The notes: generated from the letters alone by a model not told the origin. A DNA stretch of 64,000 nt from Oxalobacteraceae bacterium OTU3CAMAD1 (GCA_024123915.1 CP099650.1:5766001-5830000); one strand, 5' to 3'. Counted from the stretch's first letter, positions 51,222-60,721 are shown. Made by a program: numbers and translations.

Positions 51222-51242
51222 CTTCATACGGAGAGAACATAC

Positions 51243-51905
51243 ATGATTCGCCTGCAAAAAGTCAGCAAGACCTACCAGACCGACAAGGTCGAAACGCTGG
51301 CACTGAAAGACATCGACCTGCACGTCGAAAAAGCGGAATTCGTCTGCATCATGGGCCCCAGCGGTTGCGGCAAGAGCACCCTGCTCAACCTGATCGGCCT
51401 GCTGGACCATCCCGGCAGCGGCGCCATCCACGTGGCCGGCACGCCGGTGGCCTCGTACAAGGACAAGTACGTGGCCAAGCTGCGCAACCAGACCTTCGGC
51501 TTCATCTTCCAGAGCTTCCACCTGATCAACGACCTGCGCGTGATCGACAATGTCGAGCTGCCGCTGTTATACCGCAATATCTCGACCAAGAAGCGCCAGC
51601 GGCTGGCGCGCGAGGCGCTGGAAAAAGTCGGCCTCGGCGCGCGCATGGACCACTACCCCAACCAGCTCTCCGGCGGCCAGCAGCAGCGCGTGGCGATCGC
51701 CCGCGCCATCGTCGGCCAGCCGCAGGTGTTGCTGGCCGACGAGCCGACCGGCAACCTCGACAGCAAAATGGGCCAGGAGGTGATGGACATCCTGCTCCAG
51801 CTGCACAGCGAGGGGACCACCGTCATCATGGTCACCCACAACGAGCAGGAGGCGAAGATGGCCGGCCGCATCGTGCGCGTATTCGACGGCCAGCTGGTCG
51901 CATAA
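51243..51905 (+). CDS. MacB/LolD-type ABC transporter ATPase
   Basis: ATP-binding subunit of 220 aa. Walker A GPSGCGKST (residues 38-46), Q-loop FIFQSFHLI, signature LSGGQQQR near 141, Walker B VLLADEPTGNLD near 161-172, and a switch His in VTHNEQE. Sequence and length fit the MacB/LolD/FtsE group that pairs with FtsX-like permeases. The next two genes encode those permeases, so this is a type VII mechanotransmission ABC system that probably exports a peptide, lipid or small molecule from the periplasmic leaflet rather than across the inner membrane. Confidence 0.93.
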   Translation: MIRLQKVSKTYQTDKVETLALKDIDLHVEKAEFVCIMGPSGCGKSTLLNLIGLLDHPGSGAIHVAGTPVASYKDKYVAKLRNQTFGFIFQSFHLINDLRVIDNVELPLLYRNISTKKRQRLAREALEKVGLGARMDHYPNQLSGGQQQRVAIARAIVGQPQVLLADEPTGNLDSKMGQEVMDILLQLHSEGTTVIMVTHNEQEAKMAGRIVRVFDGQLVA

Positions 51906-51914
51906 GGGGGTCGC

Positions 51915-53153
51915 ATGTTCAGAAATTATCTGCTGACGGCGTGGAAGGTCTTCATGCGCCGCAAGCTGTTCACGGCGATCAACCTGCTGTGCATCGTGCT
52001 GACCCTGGTGGTGCTGATGGTGGTCACCGCGCTGCTGCAAAACGCCTTCTACCCCACCGGCGTCGAGGGCAAAAGCGACCGCTTCGTGCAAATGGTCATG
52101 ATGCAGTCCGGCCACACCGACCGGAACGGCCAGTTCAGGGGTTTTTTCGGTTACAAGATCGTCGAGCAATACCTCAAGCCCATGAATGGCGTCGAGGCGG
52201 TGTCGGCATCGATGTTTCCGCAAGCGGTGGCGGTGTACCAGGCCGGCAGGGTCAGCGACGTGCAACTGCGGAGAACCGACGCCGAGTATTGGCGCATACT
52301 CGATTTCCACGTTGTCTCGGGACGGGTCATCAGCGCCGACGATGTCGAACAGGGACGCTTCGTCGCCGTGCTCAACCTGTCAACGGCGCGCAAGCTGTTC
52401 CCTGGCCAGCCTTACCTGAACCAGAAAATCCTGATGGACGGCCAGACGTTCGCCGTCATCGGCGTGGTCGAGGATGCGCTGCAAGTGAACGCCTATGCCG
52501 ACGCCTGGGTTCCGACCACCACGCTGGCCTCCACCGATTACAAGAGCCAGGAATTCGGCAGCTTTACCCTGATGATCCTGGCGCGCACGGCGGCAGATCT
52601 GCCGGCCATCAAGCGCGACATCGTGCGCATCGCCAAGACGGTGCGCTATAACGATCCGAACCAATACAACGTGACGCAGTTCTGGGGTGACTCCAAGCTC
52701 GAACTGTTCGCCCGGACCTTGACAAGCAACAGCAACGAGGACGCCGGAGTGCCCCAATTTGTCGTCGGCATCGTGGTGTTGATGCTGCTGTTCATGGCGC
52801 TGCCGGCGCTCAACCTGGTCAACCTCAATGTCGGGCGCATCATGGAGCGCGGCAGCGAAATCGGCGTGCGCAAGGCCTTCGGCGCCACCAGCCGCCAACT
52901 GGTGGCGCAGCTGGTGCTGGAAAACGTGGTGCTGTGCCTGGTTGGCGGCGCCATCGGTCTGGTATGCGCCGCCGGCGCGCTGCGGTGGCTGGAAGGCTCC
53001 GGCCTGATTCCCTACCTCAAGGTCGAACTCAACCTGGCGGTGTTCGGCTACGGACTGCTGCTCACGCTGGTGTTCGGCGTGCTGTCGGGGGTGATCCCCG
53101 CCTGGAAAATGTCGCGCCTGGACCCGGTCCGCGCGCTGAAAGGAAACACCTGA
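51915..53153 (+). CDS. FtsX/MacB-like ABC permease, first copy
   Basis: Permease of 412 aa with the MacB layout: TM1 at about residues 18-40, a periplasmic core domain (45-275), then three C-terminal membrane helices (about 280-305, 335-360, 375-400). Between them lies the FtsX-type segment NVGRIMERGSEIGVRKAFGATSRQLV. The C-terminus IPAWKMSRLDPVRALKGN is the family end motif. The stop shares its last base with the start of the second permease, so the two are coupled and probably form a heterodimer. Confidence 0.92.
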   Translation: MFRNYLLTAWKVFMRRKLFTAINLLCIVLTLVVLMVVTALLQNAFYPTGVEGKSDRFVQMVMMQSGHTDRNGQFRGFFGYKIVEQYLKPMNGVEAVSASMFPQAVAVYQAGRVSDVQLRRTDAEYWRILDFHVVSGRVISADDVEQGRFVAVLNLSTARKLFPGQPYLNQKILMDGQTFAVIGVVEDALQVNAYADAWVPTTTLASTDYKSQEFGSFTLMILARTAADLPAIKRDIVRIAKTVRYNDPNQYNVTQFWGDSKLELFARTLTSNSNEDAGVPQFVVGIVVLMLLFMALPALNLVNLNVGRIMERGSEIGVRKAFGATSRQLVAQLVLENVVLCLVGGAIGLVCAAGALRWLEGSGLIPYLKVELNLAVFGYGLLLTLVFGVLSGVIPAWKMSRLDPVRALKGNT

Positions 53154-54352
53154 TGCTGCACCATCTCCTCAAACTGATCTGGAAACGCAAATCGCGCAAC
53201 ATGATGCTGAGCCTGGAAATTCTGCTGGCCTTCATGGTGGTGTTCGCCATCGCCGCGTTCGCCGTGCGCAATTACCAGCTGCAACAGATGCCCACCGGCT
53301 TCGCCTGGCGCGACCAGTGGTCGGTCATCATCCGCAACGCCCAGCGCATTCCCAACGACGCCGCCATGTACGACGCGCTCAAGCGCGCCCTGCTCGATCT
53401 GCCGGAAGTGGAAAAGGTCGCCTTCACCGCCGTGGCGCCGTACGAGATGTCACGCAGGATGGGCTTTTTTTCGCTGCCGGATGGCAGCAACCGCGTCGAG
53501 TCCGACAGCATGGGCAGCACCGATGACTTTTTCGAAGCCATGCAAATGACGCCGGCGCAGGGCCGCTGGTTCTCCAAAGCCGACGACGGCGCCGACGCCA
53601 CGCCGGTCGTGATCAACCGCCTGCTGGCCGACAAACTGTTCCCGGGCACCCCGGCGGTCGGCCAACTGTTCATCGACGCCGAAGGCATGGCAATCGGCAA
53701 GCCGCAGCGCTACCGCGTCAGCGCGGTGGTCGAGCAGTACCGCACGAACGGCGAATATATGGATCCGGTTAATGTCGTGCTGCCGCGCTTTGTCCCCGGC
53801 GTCAACGATGACCCGCCCATGATCATCATGCTAAGGCTCAAGCCGGGCACGCCGCGCGCGTTCGAGGCGCGCCTCAGCGCCCGTCTCAAGCGCGAGCACA
53901 ACGACTGGTCGTTCGTCATCAGCCCGCTCAGCGAGTCGCGCAAGTCGATGCAGAAACTGCAGATGCTGCCGCTGGTGATCATGTCGGTGATCGCCGCCTT
54001 CCTGCTGTTGATGGTCGCCTTCGGCCTGTTCGGCGTGCTGTGGCAAAACACCACCCAGCGCATTCCCGAGATCGGCCTGCGCCGCGCGCTCGGCGCCGAC
54101 GCCGGCCACATCTACCGGCAGATCATCGCCGAGCAAATGCTGCTGAGCTCGGGGGCGATCGCGGTCGCGCTGGTGTTGCTGGTGCAGCTGCCGCTGACCG
54201 GCGTGTTCGGTGACGGCCTGAACTGGCCGGTGTTTTTGACGGCGGCGGCGCTATCGGCCGGTGTGATCTATCTGCTATCCTTGCTGTGTTCGCTCTACCC
54301 GGGCTGGCGCGCCGCGCGCCTCAGTCCCACCCAGGCGCTGCACTATGAATAA
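53153..54352 (+). CDS. FtsX/MacB-like ABC permease, second copy
   Basis: Permease of 399 aa, again with an N-terminal helix (LSLEILLAFMVVFAIAAFAV), a periplasmic domain, and three C-terminal helices around NTTQRIPEIGLRRALGADAGHIYRQIIAEQ; it ends GWRAARLSPTQALHYE. Its periplasmic domain differs from that of the first permease, as expected for a heterodimer. The start ATG overlaps the previous stop by one base. The regulator gene begins nine bases after its stop. Confidence 0.92.
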   Translation: MLHHLLKLIWKRKSRNMMLSLEILLAFMVVFAIAAFAVRNYQLQQMPTGFAWRDQWSVIIRNAQRIPNDAAMYDALKRALLDLPEVEKVAFTAVAPYEMSRRMGFFSLPDGSNRVESDSMGSTDDFFEAMQMTPAQGRWFSKADDGADATPVVINRLLADKLFPGTPAVGQLFIDAEGMAIGKPQRYRVSAVVEQYRTNGEYMDPVNVVLPRFVPGVNDDPPMIIMLRLKPGTPRAFEARLSARLKREHNDWSFVISPLSESRKSMQKLQMLPLVIMSVIAAFLLLMVAFGLFGVLWQNTTQRIPEIGLRRALGADAGHIYRQIIAEQMLLSSGAIAVALVLLVQLPLTGVFGDGLNWPVFLTAAALSAGVIYLLSLLCSLYPGWRAARLSPTQALHYE

Positions 54353-54361
54353 GGCTGTTAG

Positions 54362-55783
54362 ATGTTGATGGAATCATCCCGTAAGCAACGCATATTAATT
54401 GTCGACGACGACAGCGCGGTCCAGGTGTCGCTGGCGTTGCTGCTCAAACAGTCCGGCTTCGACGCCGTTTGCTGCGACGACCCGCAGCAGGCGCTGTCCA
54501 CCCTGGCGCAACAGCCTGTCGATCTGGTGTTGCAGGACATGAATTTCTCGCTGCAAACCAGCGGCGAGGAAGGCTTGCAACTGCTGGCCGACATCAAGCG
54601 GGCCCGCCCCGCCCTGCCGGTCCTGCTGATGACGGCCTGGGGGTCGATCGCGCTGGCGGTGCGTGGCGTGCAGGCCGGCGCCGCCAACTTTTTCACCAAG
54701 CCGTGGGACAACCCGCAACTGATCGCGCTGATCCGCGCGACCCTGGAAACGGCGGGCCCGGCCGCCTCGCCGCCCCAAGCGGCCGCGTCGCGCCAGGCGC
54801 TCGACCGGCAATTCGATTTCAGCGGCATCGTCGGCGAACATCCCCGCCTGCTCAAGGTGCTGGCCACCATCGGCCAGGTGGCCGCGACCCGCGCGCCGGT
54901 GCTGATCCTGGGCGAGAGCGGTAGCGGCAAGGAACTGATCGCCGACGCCCTCCACCGCAACAGCCCGCGCGCGGCGCGTCCCATCGTCAAAATCAACATG
55001 GGCGCGATCACGCCGTCGTTGTTCGAGAGTGAAATGTTCGGCCACGTGCGCGGCGCCTTCACCGACGCCAAGACCGACCGCAAAGGCCACGTCGCCAGCG
55101 CGCACGAAGGCACCTTGTTCCTCGACGAGATCGGCGAACTGAATCGCTCCGACCAGGTCAAGCTGCTGCGCGTGCTGCAAGACCAGACCTACCAGCCGGT
55201 TGGCGCCAGCCGCACCGAGCGCGCCGACATCCGCGTGGTCTCGGCCACCAACCGCGAGTTGGCCGAGCTGGTCGCCAGCGGCGAGTTCCGCGAAGATTTG
55301 TTCTACCGGCTGAACCTGATCACGATACGGTTGCCGCCGCTGCGCGAGCGCCGCAGCGACATCGCCCTGCTGGCGCGCCACATCATCGGCGAAGTCTCGG
55401 CCAGCTACGGACTGGGGCCGGCGACGATCGCGCCGCAGGCGCTGGACTGGCTTGGCGCACAAGCGTGGCCCGGCAATATCCGCCAGCTCAAGCAAACCCT
55501 GGAGCGCACCCTGCTGCTGGTCGGCCGCAGCGAACTGCGGCAGGCCGATTTCATCGCCGCCGAACAGAACGATGGCGCGCCGGGCGGCTCTCGCTCTGCC
55601 CTGCGGGTCGACGGCATGACCTTGGAGCAGGTAGAGCGGCACATGATCGCGCACGCGCTCGACCAGCACCAGGGCAACATTTCGCGGGTGGCCAAGGCGC
55701 TGGGATTGAGCCGCACGGCGCTGTACCGGCGGCTGGAGCGCCATGGCCTGGGCGCCGCGCCTGACGGCGAGCCTCTTTCATGA
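54362..55783 (+). CDS. NtrC-family sigma-54-dependent response regulator
   Basis: Response regulator of 473 aa. The receiver has the acidic pocket DDD (15-17), phospho-acceptor Asp59 in LVLQDMNF and a conserved Lys in FFTKPWDN. The AAA+ domain has Walker A GESGSGKE, the sigma-54 contact loop GAFTDA (a common variant of GAFTGA), Walker B GTLFLDEIGE, and the arginine finger region FREDLFYRLN. The C-terminal Fis-like helix-turn-helix is GNISRVAKALGLSRTALYRRLERHG. It probably activates the operon's own sigma-54 promoter through the TGTCCG-N4-CGGACA site. Its end overlaps the kinase start by four bases. Confidence 0.94.
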   Translation: MLMESSRKQRILIVDDDSAVQVSLALLLKQSGFDAVCCDDPQQALSTLAQQPVDLVLQDMNFSLQTSGEEGLQLLADIKRARPALPVLLMTAWGSIALAVRGVQAGAANFFTKPWDNPQLIALIRATLETAGPAASPPQAAASRQALDRQFDFSGIVGEHPRLLKVLATIGQVAATRAPVLILGESGSGKELIADALHRNSPRAARPIVKINMGAITPSLFESEMFGHVRGAFTDAKTDRKGHVASAHEGTLFLDEIGELNRSDQVKLLRVLQDQTYQPVGASRTERADIRVVSATNRELAELVASGEFREDLFYRLNLITIRLPPLRERRSDIALLARHIIGEVSASYGLGPATIAPQALDWLGAQAWPGNIRQLKQTLERTLLLVGRSELRQADFIAAEQNDGAPGGSRSALRVDGMTLEQVERHMIAHALDQHQGNISRVAKALGLSRTALYRRLERHGLGAAPDGEPLS

Positions 55784-57144
55784 GTTTGCGCTATCGGCTG
55801 TATGCCTACCTCATCGCCACCCACCTGCTGTTCGTTGGCGTGACGGTGATGCTGTTGCGCGGCGCGCCGTGGCTGATGATCGCCCTGGAGGTGGTTTTGC
55901 TGCTGAGCCTTATGCTCGGCGCGCGCCTGATACGCCGCGCGCTCGAACCGCTCGGCTACACGCGCCACTTCCATGACCTGCTGCAGGACCAGCAATACGC
56001 GTCGCGCCTGCAGCACAGCGCCAACCGCGAGTTGAACGAACTGGTCGAGTTGTTCAACACCATGCTGGGCCGGCTCTATCAGGAGCGGCTGGAAATCGGC
56101 GAGCAGCAAGGCTTCCTCGACCGTCTGCTGGAGGCCACGCCGAGCGCCGTGATCGTGTTCGACTTCGACGGGCGTATCAGCCTGCTCAACGCCAGCGCGC
56201 AAGCGCTGCTGGGGCTGGACGACGCCAAGGGCAAACCGCTGCGGGCATGGCTGGCCGGCGAGGCTTCGACCGGCGCGGGCGCGCCGGCCGGCAGCCGCTC
56301 CCCCGCCCTGCTGGCCCAGCTGGACCTGCTGCCGTTGGGCGAGAGCCAGTTGCTGACCGACGCCGACGGCCGCCGCTACCGGGCCCAGCGCGGCCACTTC
56401 TACGATCGCGGCTTCGCCCGCCACTTTCTATTGATCGAGGAGTTGACCGAGGAGCTGGAGAGCTCGGAAAAGGACACCTACGACAAGCTGATACGCGTGC
56501 TCGCGCACGAGGTCAACAACACGGTCGCCGCCACCGGCTCGGTGCTCGATTCGCTGCTGTACTACCGTGGCCAGCTCAACGAGCGCGACGGGGACGACTT
56601 CAACACCGCCATCGTCGCCGTCAAGCGGCGCAATGGCAGCCTGGGCGAGTTCATCGAGCGCTTCACGCGGGTGGTCAAGATGCCTGCGCCGGAGCTGCGT
56701 GCCTGCCCGGTGCGCGACATCATGGACGATATCCTGTATCTGTACCGCGAGCCGTGCCGTGGCCGCGGCATCCGCATCGGCTGGGCGCGCTGCGACGAGG
56801 TGCCGGCCATGGGGCTGGACCGGCACTTGATCGAGCAGGCGCTGCTGAACGTGGTCAAGAACGCGATGGAGGCGGTGGAGGAAGCGGCGGCCGGCGAGCG
56901 GTTTATCGAGTTCGCGCTGGCGAACGAGACCGATGGCGTGCGCTTATCGGTGACCGATTCGGGCAACCTGCTGGGCAAGGTGCCGGCGCGGCAGTTGTTC
57001 ACGCCGTTTTTCACGACCAAGAAGGGTGGCCAGGGGATAGGCTTGCTGTTCGTGCGCGAGGTGATGAACCGGCATGGGTTTGCGTATCGGCTGGCGGCCA
57101 CCGGGGACGGGGCCACGCGGTTTGATATCTGGTTCAAACCCTGA
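55780..57144 (+). CDS. sensor histidine kinase of the exporter operon
   Basis: Membrane kinase of 454 aa. Two close N-terminal helices (about residues 7-27 and 31-48) leave almost no periplasmic domain, so the signal is probably sensed in or near the membrane. A HAMP-like/coiled linker and PAS-like region (about 105-220; FLDRLLEATPSAVIVFDFDGRISLLN) precede the H-box LAHEVNNTVAATGSVLDSL near residue 246. The ATPase domain has the N-box LNVVKNAMEAVEE and FTPFFTTKKGGQGIGLLFVRE. The G1 box is DSGNLL. It phosphorylates the adjacent NtrC-type regulator. The start overlaps the regulator stop (ATGA). Confidence 0.92.
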   Translation: MSLRYRLYAYLIATHLLFVGVTVMLLRGAPWLMIALEVVLLLSLMLGARLIRRALEPLGYTRHFHDLLQDQQYASRLQHSANRELNELVELFNTMLGRLYQERLEIGEQQGFLDRLLEATPSAVIVFDFDGRISLLNASAQALLGLDDAKGKPLRAWLAGEASTGAGAPAGSRSPALLAQLDLLPLGESQLLTDADGRRYRAQRGHFYDRGFARHFLLIEELTEELESSEKDTYDKLIRVLAHEVNNTVAATGSVLDSLLYYRGQLNERDGDDFNTAIVAVKRRNGSLGEFIERFTRVVKMPAPELRACPVRDIMDDILYLYREPCRGRGIRIGWARCDEVPAMGLDRHLIEQALLNVVKNAMEAVEEAAAGERFIEFALANETDGVRLSVTDSGNLLGKVPARQLFTPFFTTKKGGQGIGLLFVREVMNRHGFAYRLAATGDGATRFDIWFKP

Positions 57145-57160
57145 ACGTCGAATTTCTCTA

Positions 57161-57264
57161 AAACACGTAGGGCGGATTAGGCGGAACGCCGTAATCGGCC
57201 ATCTACGAGCCGTCGACGGCGCCTGCATGGCCGATTACGCTACGCTAATCCGCCCTACGTGTTT
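57161..57264. repeat. 104-bp hairpin repeat (GGCGGATTA type)
   Basis: Left arm 57161-57202 and right arm 57227-57264 are near-perfect reverse complements with core GTAGGGCGGATTA...TAATCCGCCCTAC; the loop is about 24 bases. A half copy lies at 46672-46711. The right arm supplies the stop codon of the chemoreceptor gene ending at 57255. It looks like a miniature mobile or REP-type element; no terminal duplication was identified. Confidence 0.8.
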
Positions 57265-58973
57265 CCTCGTTTATTCAACTGCCGCAGGTCAGAATTCTTC
57301 CCACTCGGCGCCAGCGGCGGCGGGGTGCCCAGCCGTGGCAGGGACTTGGCCGGCTTCATCAACGCGGTCCTGTGCGCCACCGCCATCGCCGGCGAAGCCC
57401 GCTTCGCCGGCCCGCCAGCGCCGTCGACGCGGAACACGCTCACCACCCGCTCCAGATTGACCGCCTGCTGCTGCAAGGCTTCGGCCGCGGCGGCGGCCTG
57501 CTCCACCAGCGCCGCGTTCTGCTGCGTCACCCCGTCCATCTCGATGACGGCCTTGTTGATCTGCTCGATGCCCAGGCTTTGCTCGTCGCCGGCGTTGGAG
57601 ATATCGGCCATGATCGTCGTCACCCGCTGCACGCTGGTCACCACCTCGCTCATCGTCAGCCCGGCCTGCTCGACCTGGCGGCTGCCGATCTCGACCTTCT
57701 CGACCGAGTCGCCGATCAACTCCTTGATTTCCTTGGCGGCGGTCGCCGAACGCTGCGCCAGGTTGCGCACCTCGGAGGCCACCACCGCGAAGCCGCGCCC
57801 CTGCTCGCCGGCGCGGGCCGCTTCCACGGCGGCGTTCAACGCCAGGATGTTGGTCTGGAAGGCGATGCCGTCGATGACGGAAATGATGTCGACGATCTTG
57901 CGCGACGACTCGTTGATCGCGCCCATCGTGCCGACCACCTCCGACACGGCTTGCCCGCCCTTCTGCGCCACCTCGGACGCGGCGTGCGCCAGCTGGTTGG
58001 CCTGGCGCGCGTTCTCATTGTTCTGGCGTACCGCGCTGGTCAGCTGCTCCATCGATGAAGCCGTTTCCTCCAGCGCGCTGGCCTGCTCTTCGGTGCGCGA
58101 GGATAAGTCCTGGTTGCCGGTGGCGATCTGGGTCGACGCCGTCGCGATGGTTTCCGTGCCGCTGCGCACCTCGGAGACGATGCCGGCCAGCGAATCGCGC
58201 ATCAACTTCATCGCGTGCAGCATGCTGTGCTGGTCGCCGGCCCGGGTGTCGACCGACATGGTCAGGTCGCCGGCGGCGATGCGGCCGGCGATCTCGGCCG
58301 CGTAGGCCGGCTCGCCGCCCAACTGCCGCAGCAGCGAACGGCCGATGGCCACGGCCGCGCCCACGCCGATCACGATGGCGAGGCCGCACAACACCAGCAT
58401 CGACATCCACGCCCGCGCGTAGGACTTGCTGGCCTCGGCGACATGCTCATGGCTGTCTTCCCGGTGCAGGGCCGCGTAATCGTCCATGGCGTCTTGCCAT
58501 TGCTGGGTTGCCGGGGCGGCCTGCGTCAACACCACCGCGACGGCTTCGTCATCCTTGTGCGCCAGCGCCAGGGCGAACGCTTTGTCGTTGAGGGGGCGCG
58601 CCGCTTGGGCCAGCGCGGCGATGCGGTCGCGCACCGCCGTCTCCTTGGGCGTCGTGGGCATCTTCGCCAGCTGCTCGACCGCCTTGGCATAGCTGGCGCG
58701 GGCATTGTCCACCTTGGCCATCTCGGCGCGGATGGCGCTATCCTCATGCAGCAGCACCACCGAGTGCGACAGCCGCCCGACGATGTGCACCGACTCGGAC
58801 ATATTCTCCACCAGCTCGCTCTTGACCACGTTCTCGTTGACGATGGTGTCGAGCTTGGCATGGATCGTGCTCATGTTCCATATACCAAGCGCGGCGATAA
58901 ACACCAGCAGTGTCAGAACCAGACCAAAGCCCAGGCTGAGCCGGGTACCGACTTTCATGCTGTTGAGTGCCAT
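57255..58973 (-). CDS. methyl-accepting chemotaxis protein with frameshifted C-terminus
   Basis: Chemoreceptor of 572 aa. TM1 (about residues 8-30), a four-helix-bundle sensor (35-185), TM2 (about 188-212), HAMP and the signalling domain with tip [26 protein letters not shown]. The start at 58973 has GGAGG four to five bases upstream. The C-terminal tail is abnormal: the present frame ends [16 protein letters not shown], with GNT-stop supplied by the repeat hairpin. In another frame the same DNA reads GAEWEEF-stop (57312-57289), the classical WxxF tether for CheR/CheB. A one- or two-base indel upstream in the Pro/Ala-rich linker would explain this. Its core is otherwise very similar to the receptor at 46821. 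Confidence 0.9.
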   Translation of the reverse strand: MALNSMKVGTRLSLGFGLVLTLLVFIAALGIWNMSTIHAKLDTIVNENVVKSELVENMSESVHIVGRLSHSVVLLHEDSAIRAEMAKVDNARASYAKAVEQLAKMPTTPKETAVRDRIAALAQAARPLNDKAFALALAHKDDEAVAVVLTQAAPATQQWQDAMDDYAALHREDSHEHVAEASKSYARAWMSMLVLCGLAIVIGVGAAVAIGRSLLRQLGGEPAYAAEIAGRIAAGDLTMSVDTRAGDQHSMLHAMKLMRDSLAGIVSEVRSGTETIATASTQIATGNQDLSSRTEEQASALEETASSMEQLTSAVRQNNENARQANQLAHAASEVAQKGGQAVSEVVGTMGAINESSRKIVDIISVIDGIAFQTNILALNAAVEAARAGEQGRGFAVVASEVRNLAQRSATAAKEIKELIGDSVEKVEIGSRQVEQAGLTMSEVVTSVQRVTTIMADISNAGDEQSLGIEQINKAVIEMDGVTQQNAALVEQAAAAAEALQQQAVNLERVVSVFRVDGAGGPAKRASPAMAVAHRTALMKPAKSLPRLGTPPPLAPSGKNSDLRQLNKRGNT

Positions 58974-59140
58974 GCGACCTCCAGTAGTGACGAAACCTGA
59001 AACGATTGTACGCCCGCGTTTGTCACATTGATGAAAAATGATGCAACTGCGCAACAAGCCTGTTTATACGAAAAACACATAGGCTTATAGCTAAATATTC
59101 GCTGCATGGGCGATAACGGCCTCGTTTATATCAAGAAACA

Positions 59141-59163
59141 GCTATAAAATGACCGACCGGTCG
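59141..59163 (+). promoter_or_regulatory. -10-like hexamer with CGACCGGTCG palindrome
   Basis: GCTATAAAAT is followed directly by the 10-bp palindrome CGACCGGTCG (59154-59163), within GACCGACCGGTCG, a pattern often bound by TetR-type repressors. No regulator gene is adjacent. It probably controls the transporter gene at 59236. Confidence 0.4.
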
Positions 59164-59235
59164 CTTTTTTCCCGCTCCGGCAAGGGGAAAATACGGCGGC
59201 GGATGATTTGATTAATTTGTGGCAAAGGGTGGGCA

Positions 59236-60648
59236 ATGACTATCAACGTGGTTTTTAATCTGCTGGCGGCGCTGGTGTTGCTGGGCGCGCTCTACGCGCA
59301 GCAGCGCAAGCACGCGTCCTTTTCGGTGCGCGTGTTCACCGGCATGGGGCTGGGCATCGTGCTGGGCGCGGCGCTGCAGGCCATCTACGGCGCCGGCTCG
59401 GCCGAGTTGAAAACCACCGGCGAGTACCTCGACATCGTCGGCTCGGGCTACGTCAAGCTGCTGCAAATGATCATCATGCCGCTGATCATGGTCTCCATCA
59501 TCGCCGCCATCCTCAAATTAAAGGGCATGGATTCGCTAAGCAAAATCAGCGCGCTGACCATCGGCACCTTGATGGTCACCACCCTGATCGCCGCCGGCAT
59601 CGGCATCCTGATGGCCAAGCTGTTCAGCCTGACGGCGGTGGGCCTGACCGCCTCGGCGGCCGACATCGCGCGCGGGGTCTACCTGCAGGGCAAGGTCGAA
59701 GCGGCGCAGGCGATCTCGCTGCCGAGCATGCTGCTCAGCTTCATCCCCGCCAATCCCTTCCTGGACCTGACCGGCGCGCGCAAGACCTCGACCATCGCGG
59801 TGGTGATCTTCGCCGTGTTCATCGGCATCGCCGCCACCGGCATCCACGACAAGAAGCCGGACATCTTCGCCTCCTTCGACAATTTCATCAAAGTCGCCCA
59901 CGCCATCGTCATGCGCATCGTCACCCTGGTGCTGCGGCTGACGCCGTACGGCGTGTTCGCGCTGATGGCGCAGGTGGTGTCGACCTCCAGCTACACCGAC
60001 ATCCTGCACCTGATCGATTTCGTGCTGGCCTCGTACAGCGCGCTGTTCCTGATGTTCCTGGTGCACCTGCTGATCGTCACCGGCGCCGGACTGAACCCGG
60101 TGCGCTTCGTCAAGAAAATCCTGCCGGTGCTGACCTTCGCCTTCACCTCGCGCAGCAGCGCCGGCGCCATCCCGATGAGCGTGCAGACGCAGACGCTGCG
60201 CCTGGGCACGTCCGAAGGCATCGCCAACTTCGCCGCCTCGTTCGGCGCCACCATCGGCCAGAACGGCTGCGCCGGCATCTACCCGGCCATGCTGGCGGTG
60301 ATGATCGCCCCGACCGTCGGCATCGACCCGTTCACCGCGCACTTCATCCTGCCGCTGCTCGCCATCATCACCATCGGCTCGGTGGGCGTGGCCGGGGTTG
60401 GCGGCGGCGCCACGTTCGCCGCGCTGATCGTGCTGTCGTCGATGAACCTGCCGGTCGCGCTGGCCGGGTTGCTGATCTCGATCGAACCGCTGATCGACAT
60501 GGGCCGCACCGCGCTCAACGTCAGCGGCTCGATCACCGCCGGCACGGTCACCAGCCGGGTGCTGGGCGAGACCGACGTCGCCGTCTTCAACAGCGACGCC
60601 GACCTGCCGATCGACAGCGAAGCGGACAGCGAACGCAAAACGGCTTGA
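59236..60648 (+). CDS. sodium:dicarboxylate symporter family, TcyP-like (L-cystine) transporter
   Basis: Inner-membrane symporter of 470 aa. DAACS-family features include YVKLLQMIIMPLIMVSIIAAI near residue 72, the serine-rich hairpin AFTSRSSAGAIPMSVQTQT near 302 (SRSSAGAIP is typical of TcyP/YdjN), and FGATIGQNGCAGIYPAMLAVM near 335. It probably takes up L-cystine or a related amino acid with sodium or protons. About eight membrane helices plus two re-entrant loops are expected. It is a single gene with a candidate repressor site upstream and a terminator downstream. Confidence 0.87.
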   Translation: MTINVVFNLLAALVLLGALYAQQRKHASFSVRVFTGMGLGIVLGAALQAIYGAGSAELKTTGEYLDIVGSGYVKLLQMIIMPLIMVSIIAAILKLKGMDSLSKISALTIGTLMVTTLIAAGIGILMAKLFSLTAVGLTASAADIARGVYLQGKVEAAQAISLPSMLLSFIPANPFLDLTGARKTSTIAVVIFAVFIGIAATGIHDKKPDIFASFDNFIKVAHAIVMRIVTLVLRLTPYGVFALMAQVVSTSSYTDILHLIDFVLASYSALFLMFLVHLLIVTGAGLNPVRFVKKILPVLTFAFTSRSSAGAIPMSVQTQTLRLGTSEGIANFAASFGATIGQNGCAGIYPAMLAVMIAPTVGIDPFTAHFILPLLAIITIGSVGVAGVGGGATFAALIVLSSMNLPVALAGLLISIEPLIDMGRTALNVSGSITAGTVTSRVLGETDVAVFNSDADLPIDSEADSERKTA

Positions 60649-60663
60649 GCTAAAATAGCGGGA

Positions 60664-60697
60664 ACCGCCCGCATGCGGGCGGTGTCTAATTTTTTCC
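60664..60697 (+). terminator. intrinsic terminator after the symporter gene
   Basis: ACCGCCCGCATGCGGGCGGT is a perfect 20-base palindrome starting 15 bases after the symporter stop, followed after a few bases by TTTTTT. Confidence 0.75.
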
Positions 60698-60721
60698 CTG
60701 ACCTTTTTTTGAAAGGAAAGA

